From positions 10,106,001 to 10,170,000 of the forward strand of contig OY755171.1 in the NCBI GenBank assembly GCA_963576735.1: a stretch of 64,000 nt of DNA. The letters are read 5' to 3'. The notes beneath the pieces are model-generated. The model was not told the DNA's origin and did not search any database. It worked only from the letters and a program-made list of their open reading frames with translations. Shown piece by piece: positions 11,301-23,300 of the stretch. The first letter of the stretch is position 1. The number at the start of each line of letters is the position of its first letter. The DNA is from Bedellia somnulentella. Taxonomy: Eukaryota > Arthropoda > Insecta > Lepidoptera > Bedelliidae. The position numbers and the translations under genes were made by a program.

Positions 11301-14300
11301 TACTAGTATTGTCTAGCCCACTGCCTCGGATGTGCAGGTTTTGGGAATGTGTGCCTAAATTCTGGTCCAAATGTCCTCAGACTCATAAGACAAAGACCTT
11401 TAACTAATATGTTTAGCCGGTTATGACTTGCGGCACATCATGCCCATTGTGACAGGACCTCTCACAATGGGCATAGTTAACTAGCATTCTCAAGGCACAT
11501 AGGGGTTGATTTGTTTATTTAAAATACAAAATCTGTTTGGATATTGTTATTGTGTGTGTGTTAAATTCACAATGTGAATTATATGATTCTTACAAAAGCG
11601 TATTTTTCCGTTACTCCAGTTTATTTTGTCTCAATGATGTTAACTTCACTGAATTTGTCAAAAGAGTGAATACAAAAACTGTACAAAAACACCATTCTCC
11701 CCCCCCCATCTAAATCGTACCTCATAAGTATAACAGCAAGCCTGGACACGGTGGCGGGCGAGGCGTGCTGCAAGCTGTGGGTCTCGAACACGAAGTTGGC
11801 TGCGCGCGGGAACAGCACGCGCCAGCCGGCCGGCAGCGACAGCAGCCGGTTGTCGTCCAGCACCGAGTTCAGCGCCTCCACCCAGCACGGGTCCATGTCG
11901 CCGTCGCACGAACCCACGACCATACGTCTATTTTTTTGTTAAGCATTATTAATTGATTAATTATTTTGTAATGTAGGCCTACTAGTGTTTTGCCTCTTGG
12001 CGATAACAAGCCCTGAGTTAGGACCTAGTTTGTGTATATCTATTTTAGTTTTTTAAATGTTGTTCGTATATGTGTACTATTGCTTTTGTTGTATGGTGTT
12101 ATGTTAACATGAATAAATGAGTTATCTACCTATCTATGTCATACCAACACACCATTTAATTTATTACGAATTAAATATTGTATGAGTTAATATTATTCAG
12201 TACCGAGTTCAGCGCCTCCACCCAGCACGGGTACATCGCACGGGTCGCCATCGCACGACACCCACGACCTTACGTCTGTGTCATACCAAGACGCCATTTT
12301 GGTTTTCGGTCTCATTAACACGCTTATATTAGCTTTACCTGTTTGTATGTATATAACCGACTACTTTAAATTCGATTTTGACCCACTTTAAACGGACCGA
12401 TTTAGTTTAAAATTTGTACACTTATCTAGAATCAGGACCAATATAATAACTTTATAGGTTCATCCCATTATCCTGATTAGGGTCGCCAGTATTAAATAAT
12501 TTTAAATAATTCAGTACTAAAAAGTTAAAAATAAAATATAGTTTAAATAAAAAAAATAAAAATACACTTTTGAAGCACATCAAACTAAAAAGTGAAAAAT
12601 AATTCCTAATAAAAGCTGAAAACGGTAATGAACAAAAAATACTGGTATTATTGTGAAAGAGCGTGGGGCGCTCTGTGCCATATTTTTCGTCTATCGAGCA
12701 CTGGGCGTGGGTACGCTTTTTCACAATAATACCAGTATTTTTTGTTCATTACCGTTTTCAGCTTTTATTAGGAACTAGTGGATCGACCCAGCTTCGCACG
12801 GGTAGCGTAGTTTTAAAAATATCTGAGGTTTCTTCAATCACTGCTCAAGTTTTATGAAATTTAGCGCCTTGCCTTGATTACAACTTATAGCACTTCTGAA
12901 TAGTGTAACTTTGTGATTTTGAAAGCGCTTTTATGAACGGCTCTGTATATCTGAACATAAGCTAATTTTCAGGTTGAGTTGGTAGAGTTGAAGTTGAGTA
13001 AAACGCTTTGAAATATTTAAAACAATCTAAAAAAGAAACCATGTAATATGGAACTACTGGAGCCACCATATATATAAATGCTATATGCAAATTAGGAAGG
13101 ATTTTGTTTTGGTCGCGTGCGACTATTATTTTTCATATTTTGGTGGTTTGGTGTTTCTATACCGATTTCTATGATTCTTTTTTTATTGAATAGGTGATAA
13201 TGTTGACTTTTTTAAGTAAGGGATGAGTGAGAGTATTATAAACGTAAGAGTAAACAAATATAATCAGAATGCTCCGAACTGCTAAGCTATCAGGAGTTAC
13301 ACGCGTTATTGTGAGTCAGCCATAAAAGATAGACATACGTGGGGCACTCAGAAAATTTTGCGAAAATAAAAAAAAAATGTTCTATGGGCAAAAATGTTTT
13401 TATTAAATCTTTTCAAAGTACTCTCCACCAGCATCTATACAAAGTTTCATACGTCTAAACCAGTTTTCGAAACACTTTTTCCAGTCCGCCGCAGACACCT
13501 CATTTACAGCCCGCTGAAACGCTGACAGGGCATCTTCCGGCGATGAAAATTGTATCCCTTTGAGTTGATTTTTTATTTTAGGGAATAAAAAGAAGTCACA
13601 CGGTGCCAGGTCAGGGCTGTAAGGAGGGTCACCCAAGAGTTTGACCGGCGTGCTGTTCAGGAAGTCCGTCGTTTTGAGCGCGGTGTGAGCGGGCGCGTTG
13701 TCGTGGTGAAGCAGTAGCCCGCGGAGCCCTGTGTTTGGTCGATTGTTGTGAGCAACTGAGAAAACTACTGGCAAGCATTTAGTAGTATACCAGTCTGCGT
13801 TAATACTTCTTTGATCTTGTAAAGGAATTGACACCAAATAGCCAGTCATATTGAAAAAACTTGCGATCAAAATCTTCCCACCGCTTCTAGATCTCTTCAC
13901 TTTGGTAGGGGTCGCTTCGTTTTGAAATACCCAAACCGTCGACTGGCGCTTCGTTTCTGGATCGTATTGATAAATCCAAGACCCATCACCTGTAACGATG
14001 TCGTAAACACGCTGAGACGAGCCAGCATCAAATTTATTAATCATATCACGACACCATTACACCCGGCCCTGTTTCTGTACCTCGGTGAAGTTGTGTGGCA
14101 CCCAGCGTGAAGCTATCCTCCTCACGTGAAGATTTTCGTGTAAAATCTCATGAACGCTTCCCGATCCAATCTGCATAATGTGTTGAATCTCTAGATACCT
14201 TATTCGCCTATTGTCATGAATTAATTTTTTCACTTCCACCACGTTTTCATCCGTAACAGCTGTGGAGCGACCCCTTCTTTCTTCATCCCGCAAAGTTAAT

Positions 14301-17300
14301 CAACCACGCTTGAATTCGTTAAACCAACGATACACGGTTGCCTTGGAAGGCCCTTCATCCATAAACGCCATTTAAAGTCTATCGTATGATTCGTCTGGTT
14401 TTAAGCGACATTTGAAATCGTAAAAAATCATAGCGCGAAAATGTTCCCGGCTCAGATTCATTTTTCAGTAAGACACGACAATTTAAAATAGCTCGTAAAA
14501 AATAAAGAGAGAAATTTTGAAATTGAAACGTACCTTTTCTTATTTATAAAGACTCATATTTTCAGTATACATTACAACCGGCCAGTGTTTCATACATTAA
14601 AACCTTGTTTCGCAATACTTTCTGCGTGGCCTGGTATGTTGTTGCAGAATAATTTTTAGACAATTTCATGTCAAATATTTCCGTCAAACATGAATTCTAT
14701 GTAACTTTAACCATTAATCCTACACACGCGAAGAAAGCTTAAAAAATGGAGTAACTTCTCCCGTTTTCCCAAAATTCCTCTTCACTACTTTGGTCAAAAT
14801 GGTATTCTATAACTTGCCCAGGAGTATGATAAATAAATGTACCAAGTTTCGTTAAAATCCGTCGAGTAGTGTTTGTTTCCATAAGAAACATACAAACCGA
14901 CAGACAGACAGACAGACAGAAAGACAGACAGACAAAAATTTCACTGATTGCATTTTTGGCATCAGTATCGATCCATAATCACCTCCTGATAGTTACTTTG
15001 TAAATATATTTCATGTACAAAATTGACCTCTCTACAGATTTAATATAAGTATAGATTATTTTTAACCGACTTCAAAAAAAGGAGTGTTCTCAATTCGACT
15101 GTATATTTTTTTTTTTATGTTTGTTCGCCGATTACTTCGCCATTTGTGAACCGATTTTGATTTTGATTTTTTTGTTCGAAAGAAGATACTCCCGGATTGG
15201 TACCATGATGAGGATATCAGGGTCTGATGATGGGATCCTGGAGAAATCGAGGGGAACCTTGATATTTTATAGGCAAATGTACCGCGTTTTACATATCTTC
15301 TGAAAATCATATTGTTATGCTGCTAAGCTGATGATGGAAGGTGTGGGTCCTTAATCACTAGGAGTTAGGAAACAGTTCTTTCACCATTCCATAAGGATTT
15401 ATGCTCCTCTTTGTAGCTTTTATGAAGAGAAGTACAGGTTCACTCACCATTTCTTTTGTTATGTTATTGTTACCGAGAAAGTACCATGAGACCAGGATCT
15501 GATGATGGCATCCCAAGAAATCGAGGGGATTGTCGAAACTCACAATCATGTGACAGTGTATTTATTCAAAACGCCGATAGGCCTGCCCCGTATAACGTGA
15601 GAACGTGCGTCCAAGCAAAGCGTGGGTACTCTGAACAACAGGTGACAATGTCACGTGATATTCAGAAGTATTACTACCTCTGCTAACCTCTTCGAGGATA
15701 TTCGGCGTGAACGTTTGAGTCTTTCTTGAGATGTAGAATTGTAAACCATCGCCTTTCGAGGGATTTCAAGAACAATGTAAAGTTACATATGGTTCAGCCT
15801 ATTTAATATCGTATAATAATAGAAATACCGGAAATACGAAGAATAATACAGTAACCGCCGCACTGCCTCATACGAGAGGCATCTTTGCCAGGTCTACCCA
15901 TCTCTATAACTCGTAAAATAAAATAACTTTTAACAAAAAGAAAACCGACTTCATAGTGGGAAAAACAACCGAAAATAAACAATCTAGTACTAAAAAGTAC
16001 GAAATAAGTTTTTCAATTGAATATGAGTACTGTGATTAATACCTTTGTAATTTCTTTATTCCACACGTTTCAGTTCAACCTACCTAAATATTAAAATTCT
16101 CTTAAATTAATTTTTGAGTCGGTGCCAGTCAAACAAAAGTGAATTCACCCTACTATCTATCTCTGATTATTACAATCTAAACAATATACATCTATTGCCT
16201 AACGTTTTAAATGGTAATACGTACAAAAATAAATTTACCCTACAACTACAAGGTATCCTAAATTGTACATGTGTATGGAGTGCGAAATACACACTTATTA
16301 TTGTCAATCATCACGCAGGCTGGCACCGGCTCACAGATTAATTTAAGAGAATTTTAATATTTAGGTAGGTTGAACTGACGCGTGTGGAATAAAGAAATTG
16401 CAAAGGTATTAATCACAGTACTCATATTCAATTAAAAAACTTATTTCGTACTTTTTAGTACTAGATTGTTTATTTTCGGTTGTTTTTCCCACTATGAAGT
16501 CGGTTTTCATTTTTCACTTTTTAGTTTGATGTGCTGTAAAAGCGTGTTTTTTAGTTTTTTTCAATTTAAACTGATTTTTTTTATGGTTTCTTAATCATAA
16601 CACGTTTAAGAAACTACTAATGTTGTATATGTGAGGACAGCCAAGATATGCTAGCCAAGTACGCCCCTGTGTACCAACTTATAATTAGGTCGAGAAATAC
16701 TTTTGGTACCGCGATGATATTATATGAACGAGACGCTTTTAGTGTGCAAGTGAGTTTGCGGACTAGATCGTTAAATTAAGTACAAATTATGGTGGAACAA
16801 ATCAAAATACATACAGACCAGTAATAATTAAAACGCTTATTATAGATCACCGTAGTACGGTAAAATACATAGGTTATACTCATTGCTAGAATAGCACTAC
16901 CCCATTTCTTGCCGTGGGTGTTCGTAAGAGGCGGTTAAGGGTGTTGGGGCTTTTCAAGCGATTTTTGGGCGATGCTGTTGGAGACCCTTCACCAAAAGCA
17001 TTTAGTTTACAATCTTTTTCTAACTCGACTTCCATAAGTGGCTGAGGAATTTTTCGAGATATTCCGAAGCTCTGGCTACCCTTTCTTGGGATTTCCAGCT
17101 GCGAGTATATTATGTATGATGTATGTCTGTCATAGTCACATTGCAATATTATAAATGTGAAAGTTTAGATGTTTGGATGTTTGTGTGTTTGAGACGAAAA
17201 GGCTCCTCAAGTACATAATGTATACGAATGAAATTTGGCCGAATGCTAGACAATGACCCAAATTGCCAAAAAGGATACTTTTCATCCCGGAAAAATTTAC

Positions 17301-20300
17301 CAATAAAATATTCACGGCTAATTGAATTAAGAGTACCGGAAAGAACGCCTAAAGTTTTGTCATAAGCAAATTTGACAGTAGGAAGTCTGTCGGGTCAGCT
17401 AGTTTAAAAATACATGTATAGAGTCTTATGTATGGATGGAAAAAACTATTTAACGCTTTTTTTTTTATTTTGCGGTACAGGATTTATCAAAATCATAAGA
17501 TTATTATATGCGTGTGTGAATGAATGCAATTCCATCTTTACACTACAGAGCCAGCTGTAAACAAATATACATTTAATTTCATAGATTTTATTAAGTCTAT
17601 ATACATCTACATACCGTCAGACTGATTAGATATTTCAAGGGCTGTCGCCGAGATGACTCCGTCGGTCCACTGGCGAGTGTCCTGGTCGATGGAGCCCAGT
17701 AGGCAGTCACGGCTCATGGCTTTGGGGCTGATTAAGTATTCGTTTATATTGCGTCCTTGCTCGTTTAGAACCTGAATGGTAAATTAAAAAGTTAAAGCAT
17801 TAGCGAACAGATTTTGTAGAAAGAAACTTTTTAACTAAAACATAAAGGTTTTTTTTAGAAACCATTAAAAGTAAGCATTTCTTATAGGACTTCTGATGCC
17901 CTGAGGATATAAGCTTGATAGTTTTTTTTTATATTAACATCTACATTTAGTATACATCATTTTTTTAAAATATCTGCACAACATCAAAATTTTGAAGTGG
18001 ATGTAGTTTGAAAAACGTGTTTTTAGCCGAAACTTAAGTCAGTATTTTTTATTTAAACTGTAAACAAAACATACTTCATTAAATACTCTCAAAAATATCC
18101 TATATCTCACACAAAGGAAATATGTTAATTAAACTTTCAGTTCGCGTTACAATAAATAAACTGAGTACCGTTTTGAGTAGATTCCTGATGGTAGTTTTGC
18201 CCGACCCTGGCGGGCCCACGATGACTACTCCCATTCTTTGTTGTAGTTGCTCGTACAACTCCAAGCATTTCTTGATCTGTTATTTGAATTTATTATGTAC
18301 ATAAAATAAGTTATATGCTAAACTGGCAACATTGTTATTCCATGTAATTAAAAAATATGTAAATTTTGATGCATGCATACATATACTCGCTGCTACAGCT
18401 ACTATACAGCCAGGGGTACCCAGAGCTTCAGAGCTAGAAACTCCCAGCTACATTTGGAATTGATAGGGATACAAGACGGTAAAAATAGAGTATTGTTGGT
18501 GATGGGTCTTCAACCGCATCGCTCAAAAACAACTTAAAAAAGCCCCATGCAGTTAGTCGCCTCTTACGCCACTAGTGACATTCTAAGCCGGCACTACATG
18601 GCTCAATTTTGATGTGCCTATAAAGTGTTAAACTGCCTTGTATCAGATCAGTGTCGAGGAGATTATAACCAAAACTCAGGTATACACTGGCAACAACTAT
18701 ATTATTACAACTATTCTCACACCACGGGTGTCGACAAAGGTTATGACAAAACTAAAAAAATCTCTGACAAATACAATATTCTTTCTTGAAATACAAGTAG
18801 GTAACCTAATACGTCTGCACGCTTCGAGCGCTCGACTTGTAGTCCTCTCCTCTCCTCTTTTGAATGTCGCGCCCCACCAGTGTGGCCAGCTGATGGCAAA
18901 TCAGATACCTCATATTTTAGGATATTTGTTGATATATTTAGGGTTGATAATAAGATAAATTAGACAACCATTACACGCAACAGTATTTAATGCAACTTCA
19001 CTTCACAGTACAGTGTAGCCATAAGACAATAATACAATGTTGCCAGTTGGCAAATATAAATGGATGCGTTCTTATTAACTAACACTCCCTCTAGAACGCA
19101 ATCCCATTTTAGAAATACAGTACAGATGTTTTTCAAAAGTAACACCCTTAGTTAAATTGTCAGCTATCATTTTACAACCATTTATAAACAAAAAAATAAC
19201 TTTAGAATTAACAATATTTTCTCTGAGAAGATGCAACCTTATGTCTATATGTTTAGTCTTAGGTTTATAACAGTCAGTTGACGCTAGTCTTAATGCACTT
19301 TGGTTATCACTATAGATAGTTAACGCACTGTCCACACCTTGACCAAGTTCAGCTTGTAGTTGTCTAAGCCACAGGGCCTCCTGGGTCGCCGAAGCCATCG
19401 CCATATATTCGGCCTCTGCTGTAGAAAGTGCCACCGTCTGTTGTTTACAGGAATTCCAAGATATGCAAGCATTTTGAAATATAAAAACATACCCGGTGCA
19501 TGATCTTCTATCCTGTGGGTCGCCGGCCCAGTCTGCATCACAGTACCCAGTTATTTCTTTGGAGTCTTCTCTCATATAACATAACTTAAAGTTTTTAGTT
19601 CCTTGTAGGTACCTCAATACCCTCTTTACTCCAAGCCAATGTTGTATCCCTGGATCATTACAGTACTGACTCAATTTATTCACTGCATAAGTGATATCCG
19701 GTCTTGTTACTTGTGCCAGATATATCAGACAACCCACTGCTTCCCTGTATGGAAAATTGCTATGTTCATCCTTAGGTTTCTTATCAAATTTTGAATTTAC
19801 CTCTATTGGAGTGCGAACCGACTTGCATTCCGACATTCCAAAGCGTTCTAACACTAGATTTATGTATTTTTCTTGGTCTAATATAATTTCACCAGCCTCA
19901 CGATTTCTATTAATATTTATGCCAATACATTGCTGTAACTCACATCATGATCGTCCTCTTCTATACGCTGGTGAGCTCTGCGTGGACGTAAGTTTATATT
20001 ACATACTGGGATTGAGTCGTCCAAGGTCTTATCTGGCTCGTAAGATGGATCATCATCTCCTCCTGACTGATACTCATCACTTGAAGACTGATTTGTGCTT
20101 GTTTGCGATTCTCTTTTGCAGGTTTCTTCAGGTAACTGTATTTCAGGGTCACTGTAAGGTGAGCAAGGTAAGTACACATTATGCTCAAATCTCTGAACAT
20201 TTTCTAAAAACACTACATCTCTACTTTTAATGATTTTATTTGTGACAGGGTCAAGCAGGCGATATCCCTTGCTTGATTCACAATAACCAACAAATAAAAG

Positions 20301-23300
20301 TTTTCTAGACTTAGAATCCCATTTCTGACGTTTTTCTTTGGGTACTTGAGCCATCACTTGAGAGCCAAAAAATTTTTATATTTGATAAATTTGGTTTCTT
20401 GCCTGACCACATCTCTAATGGGGTTTTGCCATCAAGTGATCTAGTGGGTGATCTATTGACAATATAGGCTGCTGTAGCTAGTGCCTCTGCCCAAAATTCT
20501 TTAGTAAAATGAGCATCAAACAACATACACCTAGCTCTTTCTACCAATGTCCTATTCATCCTCTCAGCTAGGCCATTCTGTTCTGGTGAATATGGGGTAC
20601 TGGTTTGATGTTGAATGCCATGCTTACTCAGAAAACCATGAAACGCTCTGTTACAATATTCCTTCCCATTATCTGATCTAATATTTTTAATTCTAGAACC
20701 AAGTTCATTCTCTACTTTACTTTTATAGTCTTTAAACACATCTAGCACACTCAGTTTGTCTTTCAAAAAATATACATGAACTCTTCTTGTATAGTCATCT
20801 ATGAAAGTAATGAAATACTTCATACCTCCCAGTGATGTCTGTTCCATTGGTCCACATAAGTCTGTGTGGATAAGCTGCAGTGGGTGTGAAGCTCTGATGC
20901 CAATGTTATTGAATGGCAGTCTACTTTGTTTACCTTCAAGACAAGTGGTGCATGTGAAAGGTCCTTTGCTTTTGTCTGGTAACAGAGTGACTCCCTCTGC
21001 ACATTCTGGCAAATTGCTAACATCTGAAAAATTCAGGTGTCCCATTCTTCTATGCCATAGGACAACATCATTTAAGTTATTTGACCATGTTAGGTTAGAT
21101 AAGACTTCTCTGTGAGTGTTTAACTGATACAAATTATTTACTAGTGTGGCTGAGCAGAGGAATTTATTATTTTTATCATAAATATCACAATATTCATCTC
21201 TGAAATTAACCTTACAGCCATTTTTCACCATAGCACTTACTGATAAGAGATTGGCAGCAAGTTTGGGTATATACAAAACTTCTCTCACCTGTATTTTTCT
21301 TTGTTCATCACCATTTAGCAACAAATTAACCTTTCCCATATTTTGCACAGGTAGTGGTGTCTTACTGGCAACTGTTATGGTGGGTATCGGTGGGCTTGTA
21401 ACATCATACATCCAGTCACATCTATTTGTCATGTGCATGGAAGCACCTGAGTCCACATACCAAAGGTCCGGATTCATTGTCTGTGAACATGCTGATAATG
21501 CTGCAATGAAACTCTTATTTCCTTCTGCTTTCTCTACTGGTTTCTTCTTCGGAGCACGACAGTTCTTAGCAAAATGTCCGTGCTTGTTGCAATTGTAACA
21601 TCGGGGCCCTTTTGGATTGTAGCCCTTTCTCATACTGTGGTTCTCAGAAACGGTTGTCTTCCTTGTGAAGAATGCTGTATTGTCTGAGCATTGAACTTCC
21701 TGCAGGAGCTTTGTTTTAATGGAGTCTGCGCTGATCTTAATCCCTGAGCTCTCTAATCCCATAATCATCGGCTTATAAATTTCTGGTAAGCCGGCTAACA
21801 TCAGCGTTCCAAGCCATTCATCGTTAATGTCAAATTTAATGTTCCTTAGCTTATGAGCGGTCGACATTATCTTGGTCACATAGTCATCCACATTACGAGA
21901 ACTGTCTAACGTAGTAGTGATGAGATCTCTCAACAACGCAACTTTTCTGTACAAACCGCTGTCATCAAAAGCTTGTTGTAGGCAGTCCCAGACTTCTTTA
22001 CATGTATTTGCGTTCTGTACATGTACGTAATTAGTCGGATCCAGCAGCAAAATAAGTTTTGACTTCGCCTTTGTTTCCTTTATGACGTCGTTGTTGGTTC
22101 CTTCAACACAACTCCACAAGTCATCAAGCTTGAAATACGCTTCCACAGCAAATTTCCAAGTTGCATAATTTTCTCTTCCGACTAGTCTGTCGATGTGGAA
22201 TGAACTTTGGCCCATACTGGTCATTTTTAACGTATTTTCGACAAAGGAGTAGACTGAGCACGCCGCCACGAGGTTATGTTGCAACTCAAAAATATGCAAC
22301 TTTGCGTCCGTTTTCTTGTTTTGCAATTCTCACTGTGTTTTTACTTCTTATTATTCCCAGCAACCACGCTCTGCTACCATGTTGATATATTTAGGGTTGA
22401 TAATAAGATAAATTAGACAACCATTACACGCAACAGTATTTAATGCAACTTCACTTCACAGTACAGTACAGTACAGTGTAGCCATAAGACAATAATACAA
22501 TGTTGCCAGTTGGCAACATTGTATTATTGTCTTCCAATACTTCTGAACTCACATGGCAAGCGCCCTCTAGTGTCCAGAGAAGGTACCCACGGTTTGCTTA
22601 GACAGTGTACTCACGTGATAGGGGGCAGGCCTATCGCCGTTTTGTACGAATACACTGTCACATGACTAAATACAACTATGCCATGTGGGTTTCCTCACGA
22701 TGTTTTCCCTCACCGTTAACAACCATGATAAATTAACCACACATATGACTTTAGAAAAGACAAATTGGTGTAGGCCCGACCCAGGATTGGAACTCACGCC
22801 CTTCTGTTTTCGGGCGGGTGTTCTACCCACTGGACTATCATGTTGCTCTAAACTAACATTGAAGAAAAAATATATAAAAAACGCTGGAATATGTTTAACT
22901 TTCGATACTGAAGTCAAAGGGTCTCGGTCAAAATGGGCGTAACACCAACAGCGTTAAAATATATTTTATGTGAAAGCTAATGATCATAACTTAATTTTAT
23001 ACTATGACGGCGATTACCCAAACAACCGGAGAACAGAGATATTCAGTGATGTTCAAACGCATAGAATCCAAAACAATCGCTCACCGCAGAGATAACACGG
23101 ACAATATCGTGCAGTACTAGGCAAAAGATATCAATCTATTGGTTGGTAACCTAACGAATTACTGCATTCCATCCCTTTCTAACGTCTCTCACTCAGGTAC
23201 CGAACAAAGAAAGCGTGCGTACGCGTCACTGCGCGTCAGTTAGACATGCGCATAACCCTTCAGTGAAAAGAACTTAGTTCATTTAGTTCCTTCACTTAAA

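Larger units (their letters stand above)
1..11930. repeat. Large imperfect palindrome (inverted duplication) centred on the N gap
   Basis: Left arm about 121-6325 and right arm about 11927-6681 are reverse complements over their whole length, introns included (for example 6231-6310 versus 6780-6700). They differ by point changes, short indels and two one-sided insertions: 3590-5815 only on the left and the Helitron 6887-7880 only on the right. The junction lies in or next to the N gap. Confidence 0.9.
12775..15055 (-). mobile_element. Non-autonomous Helitron, second copy, interrupted by a mariner
   Basis: Same ends as the Helitron at 6887-7880 (TCTATACTTATATTAAATC... and ...GAAGCTGGGTCGATCCACTAG, A and T at the borders). 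Without the 1.3-kb mariner at 13338-14634 the two copies are collinear, with many substitutions. Confidence 0.8.
18927..22515 (-). mobile_element. Defective Ty1/copia LTR retrotransposon
   Basis: Gag-pol lies between direct repeats. The 3' LTR (minus sense) spans about 19084-18927 (158 bp, TGTTAG...CAACA) after the purine tract AGAGGGAG. The 5' LTR at 22515-22380 matches only the inner 126 bases, apart from a 10-base CAGTA duplication, and has lost its first ~32 bases. Right after the 5' LTR is TGGTAGCAGAGC, a 12-base match to the 3' end of initiator Met tRNA (primer site, 22368-22379). An ATATT precedes 18927; no good duplicate remains on the other side. Confidence 0.9.
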
